DNA from: Roseovarius aestuarii
GTDB taxonomy: Bacteria > Pseudomonadota > Alphaproteobacteria > Rhodobacterales > Rhodobacteraceae
Assembly: GCF_019966515.1 (NCBI RefSeq)
Contig: NZ_JAIMIB010000001.1
Span: 1-64,000, forward strand
Direction: 5' to 3'
Length of the DNA stretch: 64,000 nt
Shown here: in pieces, positions 27,591-36,850 of the stretch
Numbering within the stretch: the stretch's first letter is position 1
Layout: every line of letters starts with the position of its first letter
Translations under genes and position numbers: made by a program
The notes under the pieces: generated by a model
Databases searched by the model: none
Told to the model about the DNA's origin: nothing
The model's input: the letters and a program-made list of their open reading frames with translations, nothing else

Positions 27591-28046
27591 TCAGGTAATC
27601 GCCTCCAGCCGCTCCTTGCTCAGATCGCCCGGCACGATAGTGATCGGTATCGTCAATGAGCCCGAATTACGCGACAATTGTGTCACCAGCGGACCGGGGC
27701 CCTTCTTGTCGGTGCCCGCACCCAGGACCAGCACGCCGATTTCACCGTCTTCGTGCACCTGCGCCATGATCTCGGTCACAGGCTCGCCTTCGCGGATTAC
27801 CAGTTCGGGATCGACACCCTGCTTATCGCGCATCCATTTGGCGAAGACCTCGAAATGCACTTCGATGCGTTCCCGGGCTTCTTCGCGCATGATGTCGCCC
27901 ACGCCGATCCAATGGTTGAATTCCTCGGGCGGAATCACCGCCAGAACTGCAACGCCGCCTCCCGTATGTGCCGCCCGCATCGCGGCAAAACGCATTGCGT
28001 TCAGGCATTCACGGCTGTCATCAAGAACAACAAGAAACTTGCGCAT
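27591..28046 (-). CDS. Universal stress protein (UspA family)
   Basis: 151-aa cytoplasmic UspA-fold protein. N-terminal LVVLDDSRECLNAMRFA and the ATP-binding-type G-x2-G-x9-G region near the C-terminus (VLGAGTDKKGPGPLVTQL) are visible, with SLTIPITIVPG at the end. The serine-rich part of the nucleotide motif is partly replaced, so ATP binding is uncertain. It stands 69 bases after pncA on the same strand. Confidence 0.9.
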   Translation of the reverse strand: MRKFLVVLDDSRECLNAMRFAAMRAAHTGGGVAVLAVIPPEEFNHWIGVGDIMREEARERIEVHFEVFAKWMRDKQGVDPELVIREGEPVTEIMAQVHEDGEIGVLVLGAGTDKKGPGPLVTQLSRNSGSLTIPITIVPGDLSKERLEAIT

Positions 28047-28114
28047 GGCTCAGGCCCTCCTACTCGACGTGCCACTATGACGGGAATCCCGGCAGGGGGC
28101 AATACGGCCCGGCA

Positions 28115-28711
28115 TCATGCGACCCGCACGCCCGTACCGACCATCCCGTCCAGCGCGGCGACCAGCGACCCATCCAGATCAATCGCCCGGCAGAGATCGG
28201 ACCGTACAGTCACGCCATAGCCCAGCTTTGCCGCATCCACGGCCGAGAAATTAACGCAGAAATCCGTTGCCAACCCGACCATCGTAAGCTGATCAATCCC
28301 GCGCGTCTGCAGATAGCCGTGCAAGCCGGTTGGCGTTTCGTGATCATTCTCGAAAAACGCCGAATAGCTGTCGATCGCCGGGTTATAGCCCTTGCGTACG
28401 ATCATGTCGGCCCGGTCGGTATTCAGATCTGCATGAAACGCCGCGCCGTCGCTGCCCTGAATGCAATGATCCGGCCACAGGACCTGGGTGCCATAGGGCA
28501 TTTCAATCGTCCCGAACGGAGCCAGCCCCTCATGGGCGGACGCGAAAGACGAGTGCCCCGCCGGGTGCCAGTCCTGCGTTAGAACAACCGCTCCAAACTC
28601 TGCCATAAGCGCGTTGATGCCCGGCACAATCTCGTCTCCGCCCGCCACTGCAAGCGCCCCGCCCGGGCAGAAATCGTTTTGCACATCAATGACGATCAAG
28701 GCCTGGGTCAT
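28115..28711 (-). CDS. pncA: Nicotinamidase
   Basis: Converts nicotinamide to nicotinate in NAD salvage. 198 aa from the ATG at 28711, giving MTQALIVIDVQNDFCPGG with the catalytic aspartate. The zinc-site residues are in QDWHPAGHSSF, the catalytic lysine in VRKGYNP and the nucleophilic cysteine in GLATDFCVNFSA. An upstream in-frame extension lacks family similarity. It is divergent from trhO. Confidence 0.95.
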   Translation of the reverse strand: MTQALIVIDVQNDFCPGGALAVAGGDEIVPGINALMAEFGAVVLTQDWHPAGHSSFASAHEGLAPFGTIEMPYGTQVLWPDHCIQGSDGAAFHADLNTDRADMIVRKGYNPAIDSYSAFFENDHETPTGLHGYLQTRGIDQLTMVGLATDFCVNFSAVDAAKLGYGVTVRSDLCRAIDLDGSLVAALDGMVGTGVRVA

Positions 28712-28809
28712 AGCGGGGTCTCCTTTGATCTCATGCCTACGCAGGTGTCTGGCGTGCGTCAATCTCTCCCTCTTGCCCGGACGCTGCCGAAGGCGTAAAT
28801 CGCAGCCCC

Positions 28810-29724
28810 ATGTATACCATCGCCGCCCTCTATCACTTCACCCGATTTGACGACCCAGCCAGCCTGCAAGGACCATTGCTGGACCTGTGCAAGGCCCAAG
28901 ATATCCGCGGCATCCTTCTGATCGCCTCCGAGGGCGTGAACGGCACCATCGCCGGACCACGCGCGGGCATCGACAAGGTGCTGACCCATCTGCGCGCCCT
29001 GCCCGGCTGTGCGGATCTCGAACACAAGGAAAGCTTTGCTGAAACCCAGCCCTTCGGCCGGTTGCGCGTGCGCCTGAAGAAAGAGATCGTGACAATGGGC
29101 CAGCCCGATGTCGATCCACTTGCGGGCACCGGGCATTATGTCGAACCCGCTGAATGGAATGAGCTAATCTCCAGCCCCGATGTGGCCGTCATTGACACGC
29201 GCAACGATTACGAGGTCGCCATCGGCACGTTTCAGGGCGCCATAGACCCCGAAACCGCCAGCTTCCGTGATTTCCCCGCCTGGTGGGAAGCAAACAAACA
29301 CCGTTTCCACAATAAACGCATCGCCATGTTCTGCACCGGCGGCATCCGCTGCGAAAAATCCACCAATTATCTGCTGGGGCAAGGGGTCGAGGACGTCTAC
29401 CACCTCAAGGGCGGCATCCTGAAGTATCTCGAAGAAATGCCAGCGGAAGAGAGCACCTGGCAGGGCGAGTGCTTCGTCTTCGACGGGCGGGTTTCGGTTG
29501 GACACGGCCTGCGCGAAGGCCCACACCAGCTTTGCTATGCCTGCCGCCGCCCGGTGCTGCCTGCCGACTTGAAACGCCCGGAATACGAGCACGGTGTTGC
29601 GTGCCACCATTGCGCTGATGAAACCTCAGAAGACGACAAGAACCGCTTTCGCGAGCGCCAGAAACAGATCGCGCTCTCAGAGGCACGCGGCGAAAAACAC
29701 ATGCAGAACCTGCCCGGCAATTAA
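28810..29724 (+). CDS. trhO: tRNA uridine-34 hydroxylase (rhodanese-domain TrhO)
   Basis: 304-aa enzyme that forms 5-hydroxyuridine at tRNA position 34 in an oxygen-dependent way. The N-terminal acylphosphatase-like region contains LIASEGVNGTIAG. The central rhodanese domain carries the catalytic cysteine in MFCTGGIRCEKSTNYLL. A C-terminal Cys-rich tail (CYACRRPV ... CHHCAD) is typical of TrhO/YceA. The ATG at 28810 matches the family start MYTIAALYHF. Confidence 0.94.
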   Translation: MYTIAALYHFTRFDDPASLQGPLLDLCKAQDIRGILLIASEGVNGTIAGPRAGIDKVLTHLRALPGCADLEHKESFAETQPFGRLRVRLKKEIVTMGQPDVDPLAGTGHYVEPAEWNELISSPDVAVIDTRNDYEVAIGTFQGAIDPETASFRDFPAWWEANKHRFHNKRIAMFCTGGIRCEKSTNYLLGQGVEDVYHLKGGILKYLEEMPAEESTWQGECFVFDGRVSVGHGLREGPHQLCYACRRPVLPADLKRPEYEHGVACHHCADETSEDDKNRFRERQKQIALSEARGEKHMQNLPGN

Positions 29725-29842
29725 GCCAGGGTCATACAGAACAAGGCTGGTCAGGAGTGACCTGGGGCGGACATTTTTCTTTGGAGTTTTGAGCGGCGCG
29801 GCGCCCTTCGGGCTTGGGGTCAGCGCGAGCGGTAGCAATGGA

Positions 29843-31060
29843 TCAGGCGGGTGCCACCGACCGTGTTCTTGTGCGCGTCAGAATCATCAGCATGATCGCG
29901 ATATTGAGGAAGTTCCACGCAATGCCATTCAGGAACGCCATGCCATAATCTCCGGTGACGTCGTAGATCCATCCCGACATCCAACCGCCGATGGCCATGC
30001 CCAGGATCGTCATCATCAGCACGAAGCCAACCCGCCGCCCGGCCTCTTCGCTGGGCATGTATTCACGTACCACAACCGCATAGCTGGGCACGATTCCCCC
30101 TTGGGCCAGCCCGAAAATCGCCGAAACCAGATAAAGCGACACAAGCCCGCCCGCAGGCAGGTAAAGAAAGAGCGCCAGGCATTGCAACGCCGAGCCGATC
30201 AGCACCGTCTTCACCCCACCCAGCCAATCTGCCAGAAACCCCGAGGCCAGGCGCGAGACAACCCCGCAAAGCAACATCAAAGACAGCATCTGCCCACCAA
30301 TCCCTGCAGAATATCCCAGATCGACACAGAAGCTGACGATGTGGACCTGGGGCATCGACATGGCGACGCAACACCCGATTCCTGCCATGCCCAGAAGGAT
30401 CATCAGCGCGCCTGGCCTGATCCCCGCTGCCTGCGCGCGTTTGTGTGAAATCGTATCGGACCTTGCCCGCGCCGCCAGCGGCACCTGCCGCCGCAAGATC
30501 AGCGCCAGCGGGATCATGCCCAGTACCGTGGCCGCCGCCAGCACCCAATAAACGCCGCGCCAGCCCTGATCCTCCAGCACACCTGTCAGCAAAAGCGGCC
30601 AGATCGCGCCCGACAGGTAATTACCACTGGCAGCAATCGCCACGGCAACGCCGCGTCTGCGCAAAAACCATTGCGAGATATCGGCCATTAACGGCCCAAA
30701 TCCCGCCGCCGCGCCGAAACCAATCACCATCTGCACCAGCGACAGTGCCCAGATTGACCCGCTGATCGCCGCCAGCGCAAACCCGGCGCCCAATATGATG
30801 CCCGCACCCATGATCGCCTTGGTCGCCCCGACAGCATCGACCATCCGCCCGATGCCAAAATTGCCGATGGCGAATCCGATCATCGTAAGCGTGTAGGGAA
30901 GCGAGACGTCTCCCCTGCTCACACCGAATTCTGCCTGCACTGCAGGCATAATCAGCACCATGACCCAGATACCCGCACTGCAGATCACCGCAATCAACAG
31001 CGACACCACCAGACGTGCCCAGGCATAGGGGCTGTCGAGGATATCGGCATCTTCCGTCAT
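29843..31060 (-). CDS. Major facilitator superfamily transporter
   Basis: 405-aa inner-membrane transporter with about 12 helices. The architecture resembles the oxalate/monocarboxylate-type MFS group: MVLIMPAVQAEFGVSRGDVS after helix 1, QWFLRRRGVAVAIAASGNYL at the central loop and PSYAVVVREYMPSEEAGRRV late in the sequence. Substrate unknown. It is convergent with trhO and divergent from the flavodoxin gene, and forms no operon. Confidence 0.88.
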   Translation of the reverse strand: MTEDADILDSPYAWARLVVSLLIAVICSAGIWVMVLIMPAVQAEFGVSRGDVSLPYTLTMIGFAIGNFGIGRMVDAVGATKAIMGAGIILGAGFALAAISGSIWALSLVQMVIGFGAAAGFGPLMADISQWFLRRRGVAVAIAASGNYLSGAIWPLLLTGVLEDQGWRGVYWVLAAATVLGMIPLALILRRQVPLAARARSDTISHKRAQAAGIRPGALMILLGMAGIGCCVAMSMPQVHIVSFCVDLGYSAGIGGQMLSLMLLCGVVSRLASGFLADWLGGVKTVLIGSALQCLALFLYLPAGGLVSLYLVSAIFGLAQGGIVPSYAVVVREYMPSEEAGRRVGFVLMMTILGMAIGGWMSGWIYDVTGDYGMAFLNGIAWNFLNIAIMLMILTRTRTRSVAPA

Positions 31061-31234
31061 ATCGCGACGTTAGGGGCGATATAGGGGACTGTACACCGGC
31101 ATTCTCGGGCCCTGACCAACATGGCGCGCATGTCAATCCGAGACAAAGGCAGCACGCAATGGCTGGTACCGTCTCATTTCAGGCGCGGCGCCTATAAGTC
31201 GCCGGCCATCAGAAATCGCATTTTTCTTCGCAGT

Positions 31235-31248
31235 TTGATCTCAGACAA
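31235..31248 (+). promoter_or_regulatory. FNR/NnrR-type box upstream of the flavodoxin gene
   Basis: The sequence TTGATCTCAGACAA fits the FNR-family half-site rule TTG-N8-CAA, with a perfect left half TTGAT. It ends 63 bases before the flavodoxin start codon, a distance suited to activation. A similar box precedes nnrS. Identification is by pattern only. Confidence 0.45.
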
Positions 31249-31311
31249 GGACGACCTCCCGTTTAGGCGCGCATTCTTGCGGGTACGCGACTTGAACAGG
31301 GATACGCGACC

Positions 31312-31842
31312 ATGAACATACTGCTTCTCTACGACACGATCGAAGGACAAACCGGCAAAATATCCCGGCATATCAACGAACGTCTCGGCAATGCCGGCTA
31401 TGATGTGCAAATCGTCAACACCTCCGACGAAGATTTGGAGGTTTCCTTTGACGAGGTCGACAAGGTCATTCTAGCTGCCCCGGTGCATGAACGCCGCCAT
31501 CCGCGATCATTCGAGGGGACCGTGACAGCCTATTGTGAAGACCTTGCTGCCCATGACACGCTGATGATTTCCGTCAGCCTGAAAGCCGCTTTTGAAAGCG
31601 GTCTCGAAGAGGCACAGGAATACCTCTCCGAAATGGAGATGCGGACAGGTTTTGCGCCGACACAAGAGGCGCTGGTGGCGGGTGCAGTCAGACGCGATAG
31701 CTACGATTATTTCGAAAGTCAGGTTCTGCGCCACGTCCTGCTGGCCGATCAGGACGTAAACCTGGCAGACGGCGATCGGGAATTCACGGATTGGGTGGCG
31801 CTTGATGCGACAGTCGACGAATTCTTAGAAAACGACGCGTGA
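31312..31842 (+). CDS. Flavodoxin-domain protein, HemG (protoporphyrinogen oxidase)-like
   Basis: 176 aa with a flavodoxin fold: the FMN phosphate loop is YDTIEGQTGKI (about residues 7-17), followed by VDKVILAAPVHERRHPRSFE and LMISVSLKAAFES. Length and the A-P-x-H-x-x-x-H-P-x-x-F layout resemble E. coli HemG, the menaquinone-dependent protoporphyrinogen dehydrogenase, but key haem-pathway context is absent. It lies tail-to-tail with nnrS and both have FNR-type boxes, so a role in low-oxygen or nitric-oxide conditions is inferred. Confidence 0.8.
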   Translation: MNILLLYDTIEGQTGKISRHINERLGNAGYDVQIVNTSDEDLEVSFDEVDKVILAAPVHERRHPRSFEGTVTAYCEDLAAHDTLMISVSLKAAFESGLEEAQEYLSEMEMRTGFAPTQEALVAGAVRRDSYDYFESQVLRHVLLADQDVNLADGDREFTDWVALDATVDEFLENDA

Positions 31843-31870
31843 CAGGCATCCCGGGAACGGGTCGTAAAGA

Positions 31871-33040
31871 TTAAGACGGGCCAATCCTGGGGCGCGTCAG
31901 CCAGGGCCAGACGCGTATTGCTATCAGGACAAAACCAGCAACCCACATAAGTGCCGCGATCACGATGCCGGACGCGCTGGCAGGTGATATGTCCGGCAGC
32001 AACGCCCGTATAAATGCCGCGACAATTATCAGGCCAAATGCCACGCTGAGCATTGGCCCCGCCGCCAGCTTGCGGCCTGTGTGACCCATGCTTGCGCGCA
32101 GCATCACGGCAATGGTCATGCCGCCTATCCCGCCCATACCCAGCACATGCAGCCCCGCCACCTGGGTGAAATCCGGATTTACAATCGGCAACGAAAGCAA
32201 CGCTATTCCAATGACAAGGCATAGATAGCTTATGTGCAGCATCAACAATATCGCCGAGCGCAGGACGCGCAGCCCCTGCCAGCGTGACATACGGATCAGA
32301 TGCATTATCGACGCTGCCACCAATGCCAGCGCCGTTATCACATGATCGATCATCGCAACCCACAATCCCATCGCAATCACGGCAACCAGCAGCGAAAGAC
32401 CGTCAAACCGTCCAAAACCCCTTGGCAAAGACGTCACCCGCTGCGCGACCAGCCAGTTTCTGGTGAAAACCGGAATAATGCGCCCGCCGATCACCATGAT
32501 CATCAACACGATCACGGCAAACCCTGCCCGCCGGCTGGCATCGGTGCTGCCTGTTGCGTTGACTTCCAAATGGAACCAGATATCCGCGCCCAGCAAGAGT
32601 CCCACCAGCCCGACAACCACAAGATTACGCCAGTTCCGGGACACAATCAGTTGGACGGCAGTGACCACAGCGAGGCTTGCAAGAAAACTGCCCTCAATCC
32701 ACATCACCCATATATTGGACAAGCCGGTAAGTCCGAATACAGCCCCCCGCCCCGCCAACCACAACAGCGCGGCAAGCGCCAATGGCCAGCCTTTGATCGG
32801 GTCAAGCCCGGTCCAGTTTGGCACGGCGGTTAGCAGAAAACCGCAAATAACCGCAGAGCTATAACCAAAAAGCATTTCATGGATGTGCCAATCGACCGGC
32901 GAAAATGGCCCGGTCACCTGCCACTCTCCCGACCACATCGCTATCCAAAGGATGATTGCGAGCGCAGCAAAACCCGTAGCAAGCAAGAAAAACGGGCGGA
33001 ACCCCAACTCAAAGAGATTTGCAAAGTGGCTTTTGATCAT
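31871..33040 (-). CDS. nnrS: NnrS-family haem/copper membrane protein
   Basis: Polytopic membrane protein of 389 aa, about 12 helices, of the NnrS family that protects cells from nitrosative stress during denitrification or NO exposure. Conserved marks are LFELGFRPFFLLA at the N-terminus, the histidine pair in DWHIHEMLFGYSSAV, GGRIIPVFTRNW and GMGGIGGMTIAVMLRASMGH. The ATG at 33040 puts FELGFRPFF at its usual place; an alternative start at 33085 adds 15 residues. An FNR/NnrR-type box lies about 90 bases upstream. Confidence 0.92.
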   Translation of the reverse strand: MIKSHFANLFELGFRPFFLLATGFAALAIILWIAMWSGEWQVTGPFSPVDWHIHEMLFGYSSAVICGFLLTAVPNWTGLDPIKGWPLALAALLWLAGRGAVFGLTGLSNIWVMWIEGSFLASLAVVTAVQLIVSRNWRNLVVVGLVGLLLGADIWFHLEVNATGSTDASRRAGFAVIVLMIMVIGGRIIPVFTRNWLVAQRVTSLPRGFGRFDGLSLLVAVIAMGLWVAMIDHVITALALVAASIMHLIRMSRWQGLRVLRSAILLMLHISYLCLVIGIALLSLPIVNPDFTQVAGLHVLGMGGIGGMTIAVMLRASMGHTGRKLAAGPMLSVAFGLIIVAAFIRALLPDISPASASGIVIAALMWVAGFVLIAIRVWPWLTRPRIGPS

Positions 33041-33437
33041 CCTCAACTCGTATGAAATCTCGACGCACAGCTCTTGCATATGCATATTTCGCCGCGCTAT
33101 TACGCATCTACGCTACATTCAAGACGGGATTTATCCCGATCAACATGACCGTAGTAATCGACAAACCATTACACCTATGCCGGTTTCCTTTTGCGGGTTT
33201 CGCCATGCTCGAATTGGTATCACTCTGGATGACTTGGGCCTGACTATCTTTGTGCAAAGTCAAGCTACGGCGCAAAAAATGAAGAAACGTGCTGAAAGTC
33301 TGAAAGTCGGCCTATTGCTGTTTGTGCTGCCGGGTCGGATACAGATTCTCGGTATTACAGATCTGGCAATCCCGCTTCGCTCTGGCACAATCAGCCAGGC
33401 AAATCATAGTCCCTGACTTTGGATTACGAACAGCGCT
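33041..33437. other. Intergenic region upstream of nnrS
   Basis: About 400 bases between the divergent nnrS start and the transglycosylase stop. It contains the FNR-type box and otherwise no credible gene; short open frames here lack codon bias and similarity. GC is lower than in flanking genes. Confidence 0.5.
33130..33143 (-). promoter_or_regulatory. FNR/NnrR-type box upstream of nnrS
   Basis: Read on the minus strand the site is TTGATCGGGATAAA. It matches TTGAT-N4-ATCAA except for one base in the right half. It lies about 90 bases before the chosen nnrS start. NnrR, Dnr and FnrL regulators recognise this type of dyad. Confidence 0.5.
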
Positions 33438-34112
33438 CTAATCGATTGCCACGCTCGCAACCTCGATCGGACGAGGCCGGGGCCGCACAGCATTCATCGG
33501 TTTGCAATAAGTCTGCCGACGCGTCCACCTCATCATGTCATCGCGTTTCGCCCGGCTGTGAAATGGCCCCCAGTCCGCCGCTACCCCGCGCATACCCTTC
33601 GAGACAACGCCATCCCGGGGCACGGTCACCGCCATGATCCGGATCGCACACGAGAGGTTGTCCGTGCCCTTCTTCAACGCCTCTCCCGACCGCGCCCGGC
33701 ATTTGTAGCTGCGCGCCGTCCCCGGTGAAATCTGCATCAAACCGAACCACCTTCCGCCACCGCCCACGGCCTGCGGGCGGAAAGTGCTTTCGTGTTTGGC
33801 AAGCGTAGACATCAGGCCCACCCAGAACGCGCGGCGCTGGTCTTCAGTCGCGCTTGGATAGGCCGGGCACCAGTTGGCGATGTCGCGCGGGACGGTCCGT
33901 GGCAGCCGTGCCCCGTGTTCTTTCAGGGCCGATAGCGCCGCGCGCGTCCAAAGCTGGGCCTCGGGCCGGTGTTCCCATCGGGTGCGCGGTAAATTGCCTT
34001 CACGGGCGGGTGGTTTAGGCTTCGACATGGCAAGTTCAACCGCCCCGGCAGTCTCGGCCGCACCGAATCCCGGCCAAAAGGCCAGTAAAAGAAGGGGAAT
34101 TGCGCGTTTCAT
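33438..34112 (-). CDS. Lytic transglycosylase (SLT domain)
   Basis: Secreted murein lytic enzyme of 224 aa. The ATG at 34112 gives a signal peptide (MKRAIPLLLLAFWPGFGAAE); a 25-codon upstream extension would bury it. The SLT domain shows the catalytic glutamate in AKHESTFRPQAVGG and the following GRWFGLMQISPGTARSYKC, with NLSCAIRIMA later. The C-terminal tail is basic and Pro-rich. Divergent from the 426-aa hypothetical gene. Confidence 0.88.
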   Translation of the reverse strand: MKRAIPLLLLAFWPGFGAAETAGAVELAMSKPKPPAREGNLPRTRWEHRPEAQLWTRAALSALKEHGARLPRTVPRDIANWCPAYPSATEDQRRAFWVGLMSTLAKHESTFRPQAVGGGGRWFGLMQISPGTARSYKCRARSGEALKKGTDNLSCAIRIMAVTVPRDGVVSKGMRGVAADWGPFHSRAKRDDMMRWTRRQTYCKPMNAVRPRPRPIEVASVAID

Positions 34113-34250
34113 CCGGGCATTCTCGCTGGTTTGGCGGCCAAGCGCAACGTCCCTGACTGGCCCGCTAAATTCCCCGCCTTCACCCAAGGCCCGACATTTT
34201 TTGGCCCTTAACCGCCGCTACTCTGACCGGGTGAGTGAGCGGGAGGAACC

Positions 34251-35531
34251 ATGCGCGCCCCTTTTAAAAATGGCAAATCCCTCACGGGATCGGTCCTCAA
34301 TTCCCTGAAAGCCGCGCTGCCTCGCCAAAAGGGAGCGCTGCAGCCAGACCCTGATCAGGAGATTGATCTGGGCACGCTGAGCAAGCGCATCATCCTGCCC
34401 TCTCTGCCGATCACCGATGAAGAAACAGCGTGCGCGCGCTATCGCGCCAAGGGATCGAAACTTGCCCGCCAGGAAAACTGGGAGGAGCTGTCGCAATGTA
34501 TCCAGCATGCCGAGGATTGTCGCCTTCACACGCCTGCTGGCAATTCCGCCACCCTGCTGCTGGCCTCCGGCGCCCGCCACGACGTGGTCGCGATGGCCGA
34601 AGATGCGATCTATGACGAGGCCGAGCCCAGCGCGGACGGCATCGGCGCTCTAGAGGAGATGCTGGCCGAACATTATGGCGATTATGCCTGTGCACTGGTC
34701 ACGGCGCTGGCCCATATCGACATCGGCACGGCTTGGCGAACGGCTGCGCAGGAAAGCGACGACCAGCTGCGCCGGCTTCGTTTCAAGGAGCATTTCAAGC
34801 GCGCGGAGGACATTCTTGGTACGTTCGACGGCGTTGAGCTAGATTCTCCCGCGCTCGCAGCGGCACAATGTGCGTTGCAGGCCGCAAGACCCCGACCGGG
34901 ATCTCGCGTAGTGACTGATTACGAGGCCCTGATCGACCTTGACCCCGATTGTCCGCATCACATGCGCGCCCTGGGCCAATTTCTGCTGCCCGCGCAGTAC
35001 GGCGATCACAAGCAGCTTGAACGCGAGGGAAAATGTTGCGTCGCGCGCACCGCCGACATCTGGGGCGCCGGGGGCTACACTTGGGTTTACCTCGACGCTC
35101 TTGCACTGGATGCGGACACCCTGAACCACCTGGATTGCGATTTATTCGTTCAGGGAATGACAGACATTCTGTCCCGGTGTAGAAACCAGCATCTCACCAA
35201 TCTCATGGCAGCTTTCTGCGCCATCACGATGGGGCCTGACGCTTTCCCCGACAAACTCCCCGCTGCGGCTGAACGTACCCGTAAACGCCTGCACGGCCTG
35301 CTCGGTGACATCCTGACCGGTCACCTGCGGGAGCTACATCCGATGATATGGGCACAGGCCCTGTTCACACCAGGGTCGACACGGCCCCTGCCCGTAAATA
35401 ACGCGCTTGTCGCCAAGGGCCGCCAAATCGCCCTGCGTGTGATTGCCGAGCATTTCGCTGACGAGATCGCCGGGGGCAACTCCGTCGCGTTTTCCGGATC
35501 GGGAATGTATCTGCTTCCGGCTCAACAATAA
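34251..35531 (+). CDS. Hypothetical protein, 426 aa
   Basis: I do not recognise a domain. The product is soluble, has no signal peptide or membrane helix, and is largely alpha-helical by composition, with Ala/Leu-rich segments such as YACALVTALAHIDIGTAWR that could form TPR-like helical repeats. It contains several scattered cysteines (IQHAEDCRL, AAQCALQAA, GKCCVAR). A GAGGAA ribosome site precedes the ATG at 34251. Third-position GC bias matches neighbours, so it is a real gene, standing alone between a divergent transglycosylase and a convergent RTX protein. Confidence 0.75.
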   Translation: MRAPFKNGKSLTGSVLNSLKAALPRQKGALQPDPDQEIDLGTLSKRIILPSLPITDEETACARYRAKGSKLARQENWEELSQCIQHAEDCRLHTPAGNSATLLLASGARHDVVAMAEDAIYDEAEPSADGIGALEEMLAEHYGDYACALVTALAHIDIGTAWRTAAQESDDQLRRLRFKEHFKRAEDILGTFDGVELDSPALAAAQCALQAARPRPGSRVVTDYEALIDLDPDCPHHMRALGQFLLPAQYGDHKQLEREGKCCVARTADIWGAGGYTWVYLDALALDADTLNHLDCDLFVQGMTDILSRCRNQHLTNLMAAFCAITMGPDAFPDKLPAAAERTRKRLHGLLGDILTGHLRELHPMIWAQALFTPGSTRPLPVNNALVAKGRQIALRVIAEHFADEIAGGNSVAFSGSGMYLLPAQQ

Positions 35532-35710
35532 GAAGCGCTGCGGCATCCATTCGAGCCTGAAGCCATTGTTAGGCAACTAAATTACCTGGAAAAACGTTCC
35601 GACTGGTGAGATCGCAACGTCGTCACGGCCCTCTGCGCGGCGCCATACAATTGGGGCGGCGCCGACTGGTAATCAGACGCAACGGTACCCAAGCGCCTAA
35701 ACGCGCGCCG

Positions 35711-36850
35711 TCAGAACAGAAAGTCACTGGCATCCAACTGCCACAAAGGGGTGTCCTTTATCACGATCAGACTGCCTGGGCCGGTGTCTATCAGCACGTG
35801 GCCGTTTTTCTTGGTGGCAGCGGCACGAACATCGCTAAAGCTGTCAAATCCGGTGACGCCGCTGAGGTCAATCTTTTCCAGCGAATTCTTTGCGGCAAAG
35901 TCGAAAATTCGGTCGACACCGTGATTATCGCCAAAGACGAACTGATCAGCATTCTTACCGCCCCAGAGTATGTCATTTCCGTCACCGCTAATAAGCACAT
36001 CGGAGTCTCTGCCACCCTTCAGGACATCGTCACCAGCGCCACCCTCAAGCGTGTCATCCCCGCTGCCACCTTTCAGAATATCTTTGCCATTTTCCCCAAG
36101 AAGCGAGTCGTTTCCGGAATTGCCGAACAACAGATCGTTGCCGGTACCACCATCCACGATATCGTCATCGTCACCGCCATACAGCGTATCTCGGGCACCG
36201 CCGCCATCAATCGTATCGTCGCCATCGTTGCCCTTAATCGTATCCCTGCCGCCGGTACCAACGAGGGTCTGGTCGATACTGTTGTTATTGTTTGGCGGCA
36301 CATTATCCTGCACGCCGTAAATCGCCTGAATGCCGGCAATATCATCGGGTTGCAGCGTCGTTTCGGAAATGGTCGGAGTCAGGATTGAATTGTCGTCCAC
36401 ATGCCCAAGACCCAACGCATGCCCCACTTCATGCAAGACGATGGACCTGAACAATGTCTGATTGGTGTTGAAGACAGTCAGCGTGTCCAGCAGAATGTCA
36501 CCAGCAATCGCCGACCCGTGCGAGGAAGGGTAAAACGCATAGCCTGCGGTGCTGCCCGGAATCGCACCAAAGAAGATGCGGATATCTGCGTCTAACCCTA
36601 CACCTGCCGCGCCGCCACCATCGGCGACCTGCTGAAACTCGATATCGCCGTATGTCGACCATTCGGCAAAGGCGTCCGCGATTACATTCACGAAATTGTA
36701 GTTCAGGAATGAATTACCCGAAACCGACTGCAGCGTATTTATGCCAAAGCGTGAAATGTCCAGCCCAGCGCCAGCGATGCTCCAGGTTACAGTTCCACCC
36801 GGAGTACCAAGCGTGCTCGATCCCCATTTCGTTCCGAAGATATTGGCCAA
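35711..36850 (-). CDS. RTX-type secreted metalloprotease-like protein (copy 1)
   Basis: About 379 aa. The N-terminal matrixin/M10-like domain has the zinc motif HEVGHALGLGH (140-150); the C-terminal part holds roughly ten calcium-binding GGxGxDxL nonapeptides, then a serralysin-like module ending in DFLF, a type I secretion signal. No N-terminal signal peptide is present. The Met-turn position carries leucine (NSILTP, L157). The start is inferred as TTG at 36850, because residues 1-160 then align without gaps to copy 2, which starts with ATG, and a GAGGG lies upstream. No type I secretion genes are nearby. Confidence 0.85.
   Translation of the reverse strand: MANIFGTKWGSSTLGTPGGTVTWSIAGAGLDISRFGINTLQSVSGNSFLNYNFVNVIADAFAEWSTYGDIEFQQVADGGGAAGVGLDADIRIFFGAIPGSTAGYAFYPSSHGSAIAGDILLDTLTVFNTNQTLFRSIVLHEVGHALGLGHVDDNSILTPTISETTLQPDDIAGIQAIYGVQDNVPPNNNNSIDQTLVGTGGRDTIKGNDGDDTIDGGGARDTLYGGDDDDIVDGGTGNDLLFGNSGNDSLLGENGKDILKGGSGDDTLEGGAGDDVLKGGRDSDVLISGDGNDILWGGKNADQFVFGDNHGVDRIFDFAAKNSLEKIDLSGVTGFDSFSDVRAAATKKNGHVLIDTGPGSLIVIKDTPLWQLDASDFLF

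Noticed and set aside
33052-33243. 63-codon plus-strand ORF upstream of nnrS
   Set aside because: Overlaps the nnrS leader and FNR-type box; no family and no ribosome site.
35606-36388. 260-codon plus-strand ORF opposite RTX copy 1, with repetitive IVIVTA-type translation
   Set aside because: The repetition is only the complement of the GGxGxD repeats.
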